Assembly: GCA_018613055.1 (NCBI GenBank)
Contig: JAGGQZ010000034.1
Coordinates: 1 to 41,435, forward strand
Direction: 5' to 3'
Length of the DNA: 41,435 nt
Source: Chryseobacterium sp. ISL-80
Lineage (GTDB): Bacteria; Bacillota; Bacilli; Bacillales; Cytobacillaceae
In this document: positions 1 through 9,206 of the stretch, piece after piece
Position numbering within the stretch: position 1 is the first letter of the stretch
How the letters are laid out: each line of letters begins with the position of its first letter
Translations under genes and position numbers: made by a program
The notes under the pieces: generated by a model
The model's database searches: none
Told to the model about the DNA's origin: nothing
The model's input: only the letters and a program-made list of their open reading frames with translations

Positions 1-45
1 TGTTTAGTTTTCAAAGAGCAAATTATGCGCGCCGCTCAGAAGCGA
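1..45 (-). other. 16S rRNA leader (pre-rRNA 5' region)
   Basis: Read on the minus strand this segment ends with a stretch like TGCTCTTTGAAAACTAAACA, preceded by a GC-rich element near 25-45. This is the boxA-like leader that precedes 16S rRNA in Bacillus operons. The 16S gene itself must start to the left of the window, so only the leader is visible. Confidence 0.75.
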
Positions 46-52
46 CTTTAAT

Positions 53-82
53 AATTTATCACATCACAGCATTGAATGTCAA
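53..82 (-). promoter_or_regulatory. rRNA operon promoter P2
   Basis: The -35 TTGACA (minus strand, 77-82) and -10 TAAATT (53-58) are separated by 18 bp, just upstream of the 16S leader. It is the promoter-proximal member of a tandem pair, the usual rrn P1/P2 arrangement in Bacillus. Confidence 0.75.
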
Positions 83-145
83 CAGCTTTTTTGATTTGTT
101 TTTTCATCATCAAAATGTTGTTAACCTGTTCGCGACTGTTTCTAT

Positions 146-174
146 ATACTATCACCGGACATGCACAGAGTCAA
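146..174 (-). promoter_or_regulatory. rRNA operon promoter P1
   Basis: The -35 TTGACT (169-174) and -10 TAGTAT (146-151) have an ideal 17-bp spacer on the minus strand. It lies about 90 bp upstream of P2 and reads toward the 16S gene outside the window. Confidence 0.75.
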
Positions 175-233
175 TATGAATATACCTTGAAATAATTGGG
201 AAACATTTTTGAGTCTTTGCTTTACTTCTATAT

Positions 234-271
234 ATAAAAACCAGCCGATCCCCATTCAGGAGATCGGCTGA
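234..271 (-). terminator. Terminator of ptsG
   Basis: Minus-strand hairpin with arms CAGCCGATC and GATCGGCTG (242-250 / 262-270), followed by a T-rich tail at 234-241. It lies 12 bp after the ptsG stop codon. It separates ptsG from the downstream rRNA promoters. Confidence 0.85.
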
Positions 272-282
272 TTAATTTCATC

Positions 283-2358
283 TTATTTAGAAATCGTAAT
301 GATATTTTCGTCTTTCACATCCACATTGCCCTCTTTGTTGATGACAATGCTTTCCCCTTCAGCAAGGTTAGTGAATACGATTGGAGTAATGATAGACGTC
401 GCGTTTTCCTTGATGTAATCAAGATCCACCTTCAATAACGGCTGTCCTTTTGTAACAGTATCATTTTCAGAAACAAGTGTCTCGAACCCTTGTCCCTTCA
501 GATTAACTGTATCGATACCCACATGGATGAGGATCTCCCGTCCAGAGTCAGAGAGGATTCCAATCGCATGCTTTGTCGGGAACAGGTTGACGATCTTTCC
601 ATCTACCGGCGAAACAATTGTACCTTCAGCAGGTACGATCGCAAAACCGTCACCCATCATTTTTCCTGAGAACACTTGGTCAGGGACTTCTGTAATCGGT
701 TTGATTTCCCCTTTAATAGGAGAAACGAATGTATCAGCTGCAGAATCTGTATCATGATGAGTCTGCAATGCTTCTGGATTTACTTCTTCAATTTGCTGTT
801 CGACCTCTGTTGCCTGGTTCGTTTCTACCGGACGAGGCCTTTTGCCGTTCATGATGTCCTTCATCTGACCTTTAATAGTCTCTGAACGCGGCCCGAAAAT
901 TGCCTGGATGTTGTTGCCGACTTCAAGCACTCCGGCAGCACCGAGCTTTTTCAGGCGGTCTTTATCGACATTGCCAATATCATTTACTGATACACGAAGT
1001 CTTGTGATACACGCATCAAGGTGAGCGATGTTTTCTTTACCACCCATTGCATCAAGGACGTCATATGGAAGGTCGCTAGCTTGGCCCTTCGCTGCCCCTG
1101 CTTCCTCATCTTCTTCAACCTCTTCACGACCTGGTGTCATCAGGTTGAACTTACGGATGGCGAAACGGAAACCAAAGTAGTAGATAACCGCGAACACTAA
1201 ACCAACAGGGATAACAATCCAAGCGTTTGTCTGCGGGTTGATCAATCCAAACAGGATGTAGTCAATCAGACCACCCGAGAAGGTCATACCGATTTTTACG
1301 TTTAAAAGATGCATTGTCATAAAAGATAGACCAGCAAAAATCGCGTGAACTCCGAATAGTACCGGCGCTACGAACAGGAATGAGAACTCAAGAGGTTCTG
1401 TGATCCCTGTCAGGAATGAAGTCAATGCAGCTGATACCATCAAACCGCCGACCACAACTTTTCTTTCCGGACGTGCTTCGTGATAGATCGCTAAAGCTGC
1501 TGCTGGAAGACCGAACATCATGAATGGGAATTTACCTGTCATAAATGTACCAGCAGTCAAATCCTGAACGTTATCTCCAATTTGAGCCATGAAGATCCGC
1601 TGGTCACCTCGGACAACATCTCCAGCCAAAGTAGTATACTGGCCAAATTCATACCAGAATGGTGAATAGAAGATATGATGCAGACCGAAAGGAATCAATG
1701 AACGTTCAACCACACCAAAGATAAATGCTGATAAAGTCAAGTTTGCATGAACCATGTTTTGCGAGAATGCATTCAGGCCGGTTTGGATTGGCGGCCAGAT
1801 TACAAGCATTGCCAGACCCAGCAGAATCGCTGTTCCAGCTGTAATGATCGGAACGAAACGCTTTCCTGCGAAAAAGCCAAGATAGGATGGCAATTCGATT
1901 TCAAAGAACTTATTGTAAAGAGCAGCGGCAATTATACCAACGATGATACCGCCGAAAACTCCTGTCTGAAGTGTTGGGACACCCAGAATATTTGCGTAGT
2001 TCAATCCGTTGACATCTTCCGGAGTAATACCTAAAACAGTACCCATTGTCACGTTCATGATCAGGTAACCGATAATGGCAGCAAGACCGGCAACACCCTC
2101 ACCGCCCGCTAAACCAACAGCTACACCGACCGCGAACAACAGCGGAAGGTTTCCGAAGACAATATCTCCGGCTTTTTGCATGACAGCAGCCACCAAATCG
2201 ACGCCGCTGTTATCTAAAAATGGAGCAAGCTCCAACAAAGCAGGGTTGCGAAGTGCAGCACCAAGAGCAAGCAAAATACCTGCAGCTGGTAGAAGTGCAA
2301 CTGGAAGCATCAGCGCTTTACCTACTTTTTGAAGAACACCAAAAGCTTTCTTAAACAT
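283..2358 (-). CDS. ptsG: Glucose-specific PTS permease, EIICBA
   Basis: Membrane permease of the phosphoenolpyruvate:sugar phosphotransferase system. It imports glucose while phosphorylating it, using phosphate from HPr. The 691-residue protein has the order IIC (about 1-400, many membrane segments, with the [10 protein letters not shown] motif), IIB (about 430-505, phospho-cysteine C450 in LDACITRLR) and IIA (about 545-691, active H612 in ILIHVG and supporting H597). The start is the ATG at 2358, preceded by AGGAGGTCTTCCT. Longer in-frame starts would run back through the leader terminator and are rejected. Unlike B. subtilis, ptsH and ptsI do not follow; the gene ends at a terminator before an rRNA operon. 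Expression should depend on GlcT antitermination at the leader just upstream. Glucose specificity is inferred from the GlcT pairing and similarity. Confidence 0.95.
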   Translation of the reverse strand: MFKKAFGVLQKVGKALMLPVALLPAAGILLALGAALRNPALLELAPFLDNSGVDLVAAVMQKAGDIVFGNLPLLFAVGVAVGLAGGEGVAGLAAIIGYLIMNVTMGTVLGITPEDVNGLNYANILGVPTLQTGVFGGIIVGIIAAALYNKFFEIELPSYLGFFAGKRFVPIITAGTAILLGLAMLVIWPPIQTGLNAFSQNMVHANLTLSAFIFGVVERSLIPFGLHHIFYSPFWYEFGQYTTLAGDVVRGDQRIFMAQIGDNVQDLTAGTFMTGKFPFMMFGLPAAALAIYHEARPERKVVVGGLMVSAALTSFLTGITEPLEFSFLFVAPVLFGVHAIFAGLSFMTMHLLNVKIGMTFSGGLIDYILFGLINPQTNAWIVIPVGLVFAVIYYFGFRFAIRKFNLMTPGREEVEEDEEAGAAKGQASDLPYDVLDAMGGKENIAHLDACITRLRVSVNDIGNVDKDRLKKLGAAGVLEVGNNIQAIFGPRSETIKGQMKDIMNGKRPRPVETNQATEVEQQIEEVNPEALQTHHDTDSAADTFVSPIKGEIKPITEVPDQVFSGKMMGDGFAIVPAEGTIVSPVDGKIVNLFPTKHAIGILSDSGREILIHVGIDTVNLKGQGFETLVSENDTVTKGQPLLKVDLDYIKENATSIITPIVFTNLAEGESIVINKEGNVDVKDENIITISK

Positions 2359-2410
2359 AGGAAGACCTCCTGTATTTTTTTCTCCTAAAGCGGTTACAAA
2401 CATTAAAAAA

Positions 2411-2525
2411 AACAAATAAAAAAGGCATGAGTAAGGTGTAACGAAAAGAAGCATACGGATATAGTACCCATAAAACTCCATTTCAATTACATTCTTTACT
2501 CATGCCTGATCGAATCAGTAACACG
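2411..2525 (-). promoter_or_regulatory. ptsG leader: RAT antiterminator overlapping a terminator
   Basis: On the minus strand the leader first shows a small hairpin, CTGAT-TCG-ATCAG (2506-2518). It overlaps the 5' arm of a terminator, GGCATGAGTAAAG (2494-2506), which pairs with CTTACTCATGCC (2424-2435) and is followed by T-rich sequence (2411-2423). This is the layout of RAT sites bound by GlcT-type antiterminators: the bound RAT prevents the terminator from forming. The gene lies directly downstream of glcT, the expected regulator. Exact RAT borders are inferred. Confidence 0.85.
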
Positions 2526-2539
2526 TAAAATATAACTGC

Positions 2540-3382
2540 TTATTTAGCTTTCTTCTGAAGCCTTTGCAAATGCATCGTCAGATACACCGCCTCGGCATCA
2601 AATACTTGTTTTTTCAAGGTCTGCTGCATCACTTTAATGAGTTTCCACGAAAGATTGTAACACAGAGGATATTCTTCTTTCAAGAGGGTTGCAAATTTTT
2701 CCGGTTCTTCTACTTTTTCGCCGTTATTGACCCTCTCAATCGTAAAACGTATGTGGCGGACAAGCCTTGTATAGTCTATGCCTTCTTTATCGATTTCGAT
2801 ATCCAGATTTTCTTCAATCATTTGTACCAGTTTTGTCACAAGCTGTGAGTGTTTGTTTACATCAGACAAATTGCGATTCATGACGGCGCTATGGATATGG
2901 AGGGCAACAAAGCCTATCTCCCCATCAGGAAGTTCGATTCCGGATCGATCCTTGATGAGCTGCACCACTTCTTTGGCTATTTCAAATTCTGTTGGATACA
3001 GTGTCTTTGTTTCCACCAAAAACGGATTTTTGAACTCCATTCCCTTTGAAATCCTGGTTACGGCAAACATTAAGTGGTCCGTCAAGGCGACATGGATGTG
3101 TTCATTCAGTTGGCCGGCTGTCCGTTTCTTGATTAACTCAATAGAAGATATGATCGCTTCGTGCAGGTCATTTTCAACAAATGGCAAAAGTTTGATATAG
3201 TTTGCCTGCTCTTTTTCATCCTTAAGGACAAACATTTTCTCCGCCTGTCCCTCTACTATCAAGTCTCCCTTTTTCCGGTTGAAGCCGATTCCCTTGCCAA
3301 TCATGATGACTTCCCCGAAAGTTGGATGGTCAGCAATCAAGACATTATTGTTCAATCCTTTTTTCACTTCGATTCTGTCCAT
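2540..3382 (-). CDS. glcT: PTS-controlled transcriptional antiterminator GlcT
   Basis: RNA-binding antiterminator of the BglG/LicT family that opens the ptsG leader when glucose is transported. The 280 residues show an N-terminal CAT RNA-binding domain (1-57, with NNNVLIA and IGKGIGF), PRD1 (about 70-170, H103 and H162/H164) and PRD2 (about 175-280, H210 and H271). The PRD histidines are the expected phosphorylation targets of HPr and the glucose EII. The closest relative I recognise is B. subtilis GlcT (conserved KNPFL, LNEHIH and EAVYLT-HL blocks). The stop lies 15 bp before the RAT region, so glcT readthrough can feed ptsG. The ribosome site (GGGGAAA) is modest. Confidence 0.93.
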   Translation of the reverse strand: MDRIEVKKGLNNNVLIADHPTFGEVIMIGKGIGFNRKKGDLIVEGQAEKMFVLKDEKEQANYIKLLPFVENDLHEAIISSIELIKKRTAGQLNEHIHVALTDHLMFAVTRISKGMEFKNPFLVETKTLYPTEFEIAKEVVQLIKDRSGIELPDGEIGFVALHIHSAVMNRNLSDVNKHSQLVTKLVQMIEENLDIEIDKEGIDYTRLVRHIRFTIERVNNGEKVEEPEKFATLLKEEYPLCYNLSWKLIKVMQQTLKKQVFDAEAVYLTMHLQRLQKKAK

Positions 3383-3416
3383 GCTGTTTCCCCGTTTCAG
3401 GTTGTTCTATGGGAAT

Positions 3417-3445
3417 ATCGTATATAAGGAGAATTTAGAAGTCAA
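3417..3445 (-). promoter_or_regulatory. Putative SigA promoter of glcT
   Basis: TTGACT (3440-3445) and TACGAT (3417-3422) on the minus strand, 17 bp apart, about 35 bp before the glcT start. Confidence 0.5.
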
Positions 3446-3481
3446 TCTGAAGTGTTTACCTGGCAGTCTTCAAATTTTGCC

Positions 3482-3511
3482 AAAAAAAGATCCAGCGGCA
3501 TCCGCTGGATC
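3482..3511 (-). terminator. Terminator of pbuG
   Basis: Perfect hairpin GATCCAGCGG / CCGCTGGATC (3489-3498, 3502-3511) with a 3-nt loop and seven T on the minus strand, 8 bp after the pbuG stop. Confidence 0.9.
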
Positions 3512-3518
3512 GAAATGT

Positions 3519-4850
3519 CTATTCTGTTAAAAACACAAAGTATAGAACGAAGATGACGAAGAACAGGTACATAATCGGATGGACATCTTTTGATTTTCCC
3601 TTCACGAGCATGGTGATTGGATAAAAGATGAATCCTGCCGCAATCCCAGTTGCAATGCTTGAAGACAATGGCATAGAAATCATGGTCAGGAATGATGGAA
3701 CTGCGATTTCAAAGCGTCCCCATTCAATTTTCCCGAGTGAGGAAACCATCAGTACACCAACGATGATCAATGCTGGTGCGGTTACTGCTGATGTGACCAC
3801 TGAAAGCAGCGGGAAGAAGAATAGAGATAACAGGAAGAATCCTGCTGTTACTAGTGAAGCGAATCCGCTTCGTGCTCCTGAAGCTACACCTGCAGATGAT
3901 TCAATATATGATGTTGTTGTTGATGTTCCGAAGATGGAACCAACAAGAGATGCGATTGAGTCAGCGAACAACGCACGGCCTGCGCGAGGCAGCTTGTTTT
4001 CTTTCATCAACCCTGCCTGATTGGCAACTGCAACGAGTGTACCTGCATTATCAAAGAAATCGACGAACAGGAATGTCAATATGATACCGAGCATGGTCGA
4101 TGTGTAGAAAGATGGATCGCCGAATGCGGTGAAAACCGCTCCAAATGTCGGCGCCACGCTTGGTACTGCACCGACTACTTTTTCAGGTGTTTCAATAAGA
4201 TTGAAGACCATTCCGACAATGACGCTAATGATGATTCCGAAGAATACTGCACCGTGAATGCCTCTTGTTAGCATGATGACGGTGATCAATAGGCCAAAAA
4301 GTGCAAGCAATGTATTGGCGCTTGTCAGGTCGCCGAGTCCCACAAGTGTTGCTGGATTATCAACGATGATGCCTGCATTTTTCAATCCGATGAAGGTGAT
4401 GAACAATCCGATCCCCGCTCCGACTGCGTGCTTTAGTTCAACCGGGATGGCATTGATCAATTTTTCACGCCAGCCTGTAATCGTCAGCAGCAGGAAGAAC
4501 ACACTGGAGATGAAAACCGCTGCAAGCGCATGCTGCCATGGTGCACCGTGGCTTAGAACAACTGTGTAAGCAAAGAAGGCATTCAGGCCCATACCTGGCG
4601 CCAAGGCAATTGGGTATTTCCCGATCAAGCCCATAATGATGGAGCCAACCGCCGCTGCAAGAGCTGTTGCAACGAATACAGCACCAGCATCCATTCTCAA
4701 TGCTTCCGGAAGATCCTTTATGTCTGACAGTGTGAGTACATTAGGATTTACAATCAGGATATACGCCATTGCAAGGAACGTGGTCATTCCGCCGATGAAT
4801 TCGCGGCGATAATTCGTGCCGAGCTTATCAAACTCAAAATATTTCTTCAT
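3519..4850 (-). CDS. pbuG: Guanine/hypoxanthine permease (AzgA-type, NCS2 superfamily)
   Basis: Proton-coupled membrane carrier for purine bases. The 443-residue protein is highly hydrophobic. It contains the family blocks FIGGMTTFLAMAYI near the N-terminus, NPNVL, APGMGLNAFF, and the central FLFVDFFDNAGTLVAVANQAG and TSTTTSYIESSAG motifs. The start chosen is the ATG at 4850 (GGGGGAAG upstream, MKKYFEFDKLGTNYRREF typical of the family). Earlier in-frame codons lie inside the leader terminator. The guanine-class riboswitch upstream, the neighbour guaA and synteny with B. subtilis guaA-pbuG support guanine/hypoxanthine as substrates; the exact base preference is inferred. Confidence 0.92.
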   Translation of the reverse strand: MKKYFEFDKLGTNYRREFIGGMTTFLAMAYILIVNPNVLTLSDIKDLPEALRMDAGAVFVATALAAAVGSIIMGLIGKYPIALAPGMGLNAFFAYTVVLSHGAPWQHALAAVFISSVFFLLLTITGWREKLINAIPVELKHAVGAGIGLFITFIGLKNAGIIVDNPATLVGLGDLTSANTLLALFGLLITVIMLTRGIHGAVFFGIIISVIVGMVFNLIETPEKVVGAVPSVAPTFGAVFTAFGDPSFYTSTMLGIILTFLFVDFFDNAGTLVAVANQAGLMKENKLPRAGRALFADSIASLVGSIFGTSTTTSYIESSAGVASGARSGFASLVTAGFFLLSLFFFPLLSVVTSAVTAPALIIVGVLMVSSLGKIEWGRFEIAVPSFLTMISMPLSSSIATGIAAGFIFYPITMLVKGKSKDVHPIMYLFFVIFVLYFVFLTE

Positions 4851-4887
4851 TTTTTCTTCCCCCTGAATAGAATTCGGGAAATAAGAC

Positions 4888-4919
4888 CAAAAAGAAAACG
4901 CCACGGGATACCGGGGCGT
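4888..4919 (-). terminator. Riboswitch expression-platform terminator before pbuG
   Basis: Hairpin with arms ACGCC...GGCGT (4898-4919) containing one C-T mismatch, followed by a T-rich tract (4888-4897) on the minus strand. It lies between the purine aptamer and the pbuG start, as expected for a ligand-induced terminator. Confidence 0.8.
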
Positions 4920-4983
4920 TGACTAAAGGCAATAAAAGGAAGTCCTGGCGGCAAAAAATATAGAGATTGCCAGCCATGAATTC

Positions 4984-5053
4984 TATACCTCGTAGTCAAG
5001 CCATTTACGGTAGCTCGGTAGAAACTTTTGGGCCATATCCCCAATATTATACG
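4984..5053 (-). promoter_or_regulatory. Purine riboswitch, guanine class (pbuG leader)
   Basis: The minus-strand leader carries the purine-aptamer core: TATAATATTGGGGATATGG, then AGTTTCTACC, then TTGACTACG. The J3-1 segment reads GACTA, i.e. C at the specificity position (C74 in xpt numbering), which predicts guanine/hypoxanthine rather than adenine (which has U there). With the terminator at 4888-4919 it should switch pbuG off when guanine is abundant. Confidence 0.92.
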
Positions 5054-5085
5054 ACGAATTATGACAAATTATTAAGTTCAGTTTC

Positions 5086-5114
5086 ATTCTAACAGGACTT
5101 TTGCCCTGAGTCAA
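5086..5114 (-). promoter_or_regulatory. SigA promoter of pbuG
   Basis: TTGACT (5109-5114) and TAGAAT (5086-5091) on the minus strand with a 17-bp spacer, immediately upstream of the riboswitch. Confidence 0.75.
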
Positions 5115-5116
5115 TA

Positions 5117-5148
5117 AAAAAAACGAACATTTTCATGTCCGTTTTTAA
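5117..5148 (-). terminator. Terminator of guaA
   Basis: Hairpin AAAAACGGACAT / ATGTTCGTTTTT with a short loop, flanked by A and T runs, 15 bp after the guaA stop. The flanking runs could let it work in both directions. Confidence 0.8.
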
Positions 5149-5162
5149 TAATCGTTCGTATT

Positions 5163-6710
5163 TTATTCCCACTCGATAGTTGCAGGCGGTTTGCTGGTGA
5201 TATCATAAACGACGCGATTGACGTGATCGACTTCGTTGACGATCCTTGTGGAGATAATCTCAAGGACATCCCACGGAATCCTTGCCCAATCGGATGTCAT
5301 TCCATCAATGGACGTTACTGCTCGGATGCCTATTGTATAATCATATGTCCTCGCATCCCCCATGACACCGACGCTGCGGATATCAGGAAGGACGGTGAAG
5401 TACTGCCAGATTTCACGTTCAAGGCCAGCCTTCTTGATTTCGTCACGCAGGATAGCGTCCGATTCCCGAACAATCTCCAGCTTATCTTCAGAAATGGCCC
5501 CAAGAACACGGATACCGAGTCCAGGTCCCGGGAATGGCTGGCGCCAGACGACTTCATCAGGCATGCCAAGCTCAGTGCCAAGCGCACGAACTTCATCCTT
5601 GAATAATGTACTCAATGGCTCGATTAATTTGAACTGCATATCTTCAGGGAGCCCGCCGACATTATGGTGTGACTTGATTGTCTGCGCTGTCGCCGTACCG
5701 CTTTCGATAATATCAGTATACAATGTTCCCTGTGCCAGGAACTCAATACCTTCAAGCTTTTCCGCTTCATCATCAAAAACATAGATGAATTCATTTCCGA
5801 TAATTTTCCGCTTCTGCTCAGGATCCGAAACTCCCTCCAGCTTACTGAGGAACCGGTCCTTCGCATCTACTTTTATCACATTCATGTTGAAGCCATCAGC
5901 TAAAGTTTTCATTACACCTTCCGCTTCACCTTTACGCAATAAACCGTGATCGACGAAGATGCAAGTCAGCTGGTCTCCGATCGCTTTGTGGATCAGGACC
6001 GCCACTACGGAAGAATCGACCCCGCCGCTAAGCGCGCAAAGAACTTTCTTATCGCCGACCTGCTGGCGAATTTTCTCCATCTCGATTTCGATGAAATTTT
6101 CCATCGACCAGTTGCCTTCGCATTCGCACACCTTGAAGACAAAGTTATTTAGCAGGTCATTCCCATACATGGAGTGGCGCACCTCAGGGTGGAATTGAAC
6201 CGCGTAAAGCTTGCGGCTCTCGTCGCTCATTGCCGCAATCGGACAGGATGGATTGACTCCATCTACAGAAAATCCTGGCGGTGACATCGTGACGAGGTCA
6301 CCATGGCTCATCCAGACTACCTGTTCACCCGGCGTCCCTTCGAATAACGAGTTCTGGTTATGGAGAGTCAGCAGGGCTTTTCCGTATTCACGGTTCTTTG
6401 CCTTCTCGACCTTCCCGCCGAAATGCATCGTCATCAGCTGCATTCCGTAGCAGATGCCCAAAATCGGTAAGCCCAGCTCGAATATCTCTTCATCACAACG
6501 GAAGGCTCCCTCATCATAAACAGAATTCGGCCCTCCTGAAAAAATGATTCCCTTTGGGTTCATCTTCTTGATTTCAGCTGCTGTAATCGTGTGTGGATGA
6601 AGCTCGCTGTAGACGCCAAACTCCCTGATCCGTCTTGTGATCAGCTGGTTATACTGGCTGCCAAAGTCTAATACTACAATCATTTCCTGGTCTTGCAGCT
6701 CGTTTTTCAT
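5163..6710 (-). CDS. guaA: GMP synthase (glutamine-hydrolysing)
   Basis: Converts XMP, ATP and glutamine to GMP, the last step of guanine nucleotide synthesis, in the cytoplasm. The 515-residue protein has an N-terminal class I glutamine amidotransferase domain (about 10-195; nucleophile C87 in GICYGMQ, H174 and E176 in QFHPEV) and an ATP-pyrophosphatase domain whose PP-loop is SGGVDSS (228-234), followed by the C-terminal dimerisation domain ending in [15 protein letters not shown] stands 5 bp before the ATG. Its leader has a separate guanine-class riboswitch, so synthesis (guaA) and uptake (pbuG) answer to the same ligand although each has its own promoter and terminator. Confidence 0.97.
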   Translation of the reverse strand: MKNELQDQEMIVVLDFGSQYNQLITRRIREFGVYSELHPHTITAAEIKKMNPKGIIFSGGPNSVYDEGAFRCDEEIFELGLPILGICYGMQLMTMHFGGKVEKAKNREYGKALLTLHNQNSLFEGTPGEQVVWMSHGDLVTMSPPGFSVDGVNPSCPIAAMSDESRKLYAVQFHPEVRHSMYGNDLLNNFVFKVCECEGNWSMENFIEIEMEKIRQQVGDKKVLCALSGGVDSSVVAVLIHKAIGDQLTCIFVDHGLLRKGEAEGVMKTLADGFNMNVIKVDAKDRFLSKLEGVSDPEQKRKIIGNEFIYVFDDEAEKLEGIEFLAQGTLYTDIIESGTATAQTIKSHHNVGGLPEDMQFKLIEPLSTLFKDEVRALGTELGMPDEVVWRQPFPGPGLGIRVLGAISEDKLEIVRESDAILRDEIKKAGLEREIWQYFTVLPDIRSVGVMGDARTYDYTIGIRAVTSIDGMTSDWARIPWDVLEIISTRIVNEVDHVNRVVYDITSKPPATIEWE

Positions 6711-6784
6711 AAAGTCACCTCATTTAAAATAGAAACACGATACTTCCGTTAGATGGTTATGTAAATAGTATGGCTTGTTGCGCA

Positions 6785-6838
6785 TAAAAAAAGCCAGAAT
6801 CCTGCCATCCAAAATAATAGGAAAGCAGAATTCCAGCT
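6785..6838 (-). terminator. Riboswitch expression-platform terminator before guaA
   Basis: Fourteen-pair stem (6825-6838 with 6792-6805, including G-U pairs) and a run of seven T at 6785-6791 on the minus strand, between the aptamer and guaA. Confidence 0.85.
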
Positions 6839-6859
6839 CGTTACGAACAAACAGAAGAC

Positions 6860-6933
6860 TGCCTTCATAGTCAAATCATTTCCGGTGATTTGGTAGATAC
6901 TTTCGAACCATATTATCGAGGATATATGAAGGT
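6860..6933 (-). promoter_or_regulatory. Purine riboswitch, guanine class (guaA leader)
   Basis: P1 arms CCTTCATATATCC and CTATGAAGG enclose the aptamer core ATATGG, AGTATCTACC and TTGACTATG. The J3-1 base is C (GACTA), so guanine is the predicted ligand. The second motif differs from the common AGTTTCTACC by one base at the position that is flipped out in known structures. Confidence 0.9.
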
Positions 6934-6954
6934 TGTTTCTATATAGTTGCACAC

Positions 6955-6984
6955 ATTGTATCAGTATAATATTTTAACGGTCAA
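6955..6984 (-). promoter_or_regulatory. SigA promoter of guaA
   Basis: TTGACC (6979-6984) and TACAAT (6955-6960) on the minus strand, 18 bp apart. The -35 overlaps the stop codon of the upstream transglutaminase-like gene. Confidence 0.65.
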
Positions 6985-9206
6985 GCCCCAGATTTCCTGA
7001 TCATCTTTTCCCAGTGCTTTTTCACGTCCTGCCACATGTCTTCATTCAATTCGCCGCGGTAGAGATATTCTTCATACTTGGATGTGAGCCTTCTCATATC
7101 GCTTGTCGAGAAGAATGAATCCACATAGTAGGCGTAGTCACGCAATGTCTGGCCATCTTCCCGCTTCAGCCCGTATCTTCTCAGCTGCTTCAACAGGGCA
7201 ATATAGGCTTTCTCAAGGTACTTGTTTTGCTTTTTGTACTTATAGAGAAGGATATACAATGCGGGAAGCCACTTTCCGCGGAGCCTGTATATGATCGCCA
7301 CGAATATTGCCAGCACCAGCAATGTCAGCAGAATTTTTCCGAAATTATCCTTCAGGAACGCACCTGCCTTTTTCAGACCGTCTGAAAAAGAAAACTCCGG
7401 CTTGTCAGCCTGTGCCTGTTCTTCCGGAAGCTCCGGCTTCTTTGGTGCCTCTGGTGCTGTTACGTCTTCATCTTTTTCCTCTGTAGTGGATTCAGTGTTG
7501 TTGACGTTGTTGTATTCGAACTGGACATTATTTGAAAATCCTTGAGTCGGTTCGAACGGAACCCAGCCGACACCGGGAAAATATCCCTCCACCCAGGAGT
7601 GGGCGTTATTATTTGTGACCTCGTAAAGCCGGCGGCCGTTTTCAAGCGTGTCGATATAATCGCCTTCGGTATAGCCTTTTACCCAGCGGGATGGAATACC
7701 GATGGAGCGCATCATGACAACCATTGATGTGGAAAAATTATCGCAATAGCCCCGCTGTGTATCGAACAGGAACTGATCGACGTAATCCTGGCCATCAGCC
7801 GGAACAGCCACATCGGTTTGATCGTAGACAAACTCGTTCGAACGGAAGTATTTTTCAATCGCCTGCGCTTTTTCAAGCCAGGTCTGTTTATCCTTTGTAA
7901 TTTCCTTAGCCAGCTCCACGACCCGCTCCGGAAGCTCTTCTGGCACCTGAGTATATTTTGCCAGGAAAGCCGCATCCTCCTCTTCTGCCATATCCTCTTT
8001 CCCAGCTGCCTTGAGCTTGTCGACACTGTAGACAGGATAATCGAATGTGAGTGAGTACGGGCCGAATGACCCTGATTGGCCATCAGGAAGGGAAGTGATT
8101 TTTTCTGTCTCAGGATCGAGCATGAACTGCAATGACGAGTATCCTGCAGAAGCCTCCACTTGTTTCACACCGAGCGGATAGACAAGGTGGGGGTACCCGA
8201 TTTTCGGAATGACCCTGCTGGTACGCTCTTCTGTCTTCACATTTGCATCAAACGGCTGCATTGGAATGGCCTGTTCTGGTAAAAATTCAACCGGCATTGC
8301 TCCATCGGATTTTTCTGTAATCCATCCTTTTCCCGTATAGACATCTTTTGTTTCGATCCTCCAGTAATGCCGTCCATCTGCTTCAGCTGCGAAAACGACC
8401 CGATCGTCACCGATGAATGGCCCGCCAAGAGATGAATCATCCGTTCCATAGCCCACCTTCTTAACGCCGCCGCTGCCTTCGCCGGAATCCTGGTTATAGG
8501 AGGTGATGAACGGGACAGGGTCCGGCCAGATCGGGTCTGCTTTAGGAGCTGCATAGCCGATTCCCACACTTAAAACAATCATGGCCACCAAAGGCACCAT
8601 CCATTTTTTCACGCTATTAAGGTTCTTCTTCACCACTTCCTTGTCAGCAATCCGGTGATATGACAGCATTCCCAGCACGGCAAATCCGGCAATGACTGTC
8701 CGGACAATCGCCGCATCAGCTTCATATGGAGTGAACGTGTCAAGAACCGTAATGTAAACTAGCGTCATGAAGTAAAACACAAAGATCTGTTTTCGGTTGA
8801 TCAGCCAATATTGAATCAAGTAGGCCATCAGCCAGAGCAGGATAAAGAATAACAATGTCCTGAAAACGTTGGAGATTTCTGTCCATTCTGCATTCACAAT
8901 AAAAATGGCATTCGACGTTACCTCGTTGAACAGCTCAGCGAACCATCCCAAACTGAAAAATGTTCCATCATAATACATGAAGTGAACGGAATATAAGATG
9001 ATGATGATTTTCACGATCGCTCCCGGAATCACCGGCATGTTGAAGTACGACATCATCAGCGAGACAAATACAAAGCCAAGGAAGACACTTAAATGGCCTG
9101 TATCAGTCAGTTCCTTTAATGGCCGCAGCCATTCCCAAAGCAGCAAAAAGCTGAAAATATACAACAAAAAGAACGCGGCATCTTTTTTCGGCTTAGCGAT
9201 TGTCAT
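6981..9206 (-). CDS. yebA: Membrane-anchored transglutaminase-like protein (TgpA/YebA type)
   Basis: A 741-residue membrane protein. It has about six hydrophobic segments in 1-220, a large extracytoplasmic part with a transglutaminase-like core (about 440-560), another membrane segment (about 630-650) and a cytoplasmic C-terminal DUF4129-like tail. The catalytic Cys is C488 (RGYCDNFS) and the His is H536 (NAHSWVEGY); the third position, usually Asp, is Glu (E552 in FEPTQGF). An acidic Pro/Glu-rich linker lies around 572-610. Its start overlaps the stop of the DUF58 gene by 4 bp, and MoxR precedes that, the conserved MoxR/DUF58/transglutaminase trio. The biochemical role is not established; a function at the cell surface is inferred. 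Confidence 0.88.
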   Translation of the reverse strand: MTIAKPKKDAAFFLLYIFSFLLLWEWLRPLKELTDTGHLSVFLGFVFVSLMMSYFNMPVIPGAIVKIIIILYSVHFMYYDGTFFSLGWFAELFNEVTSNAIFIVNAEWTEISNVFRTLLFFILLWLMAYLIQYWLINRKQIFVFYFMTLVYITVLDTFTPYEADAAIVRTVIAGFAVLGMLSYHRIADKEVVKKNLNSVKKWMVPLVAMIVLSVGIGYAAPKADPIWPDPVPFITSYNQDSGEGSGGVKKVGYGTDDSSLGGPFIGDDRVVFAAEADGRHYWRIETKDVYTGKGWITEKSDGAMPVEFLPEQAIPMQPFDANVKTEERTSRVIPKIGYPHLVYPLGVKQVEASAGYSSLQFMLDPETEKITSLPDGQSGSFGPYSLTFDYPVYSVDKLKAAGKEDMAEEEDAAFLAKYTQVPEELPERVVELAKEITKDKQTWLEKAQAIEKYFRSNEFVYDQTDVAVPADGQDYVDQFLFDTQRGYCDNFSTSMVVMMRSIGIPSRWVKGYTEGDYIDTLENGRRLYEVTNNNAHSWVEGYFPGVGWVPFEPTQGFSNNVQFEYNNVNNTESTTEEKDEDVTAPEAPKKPELPEEQAQADKPEFSFSDGLKKAGAFLKDNFGKILLTLLVLAIFVAIIYRLRGKWLPALYILLYKYKKQNKYLEKAYIALLKQLRRYGLKREDGQTLRDYAYYVDSFFSTSDMRRLTSKYEEYLYRGELNEDMWQDVKKHWEKMIRKSGA

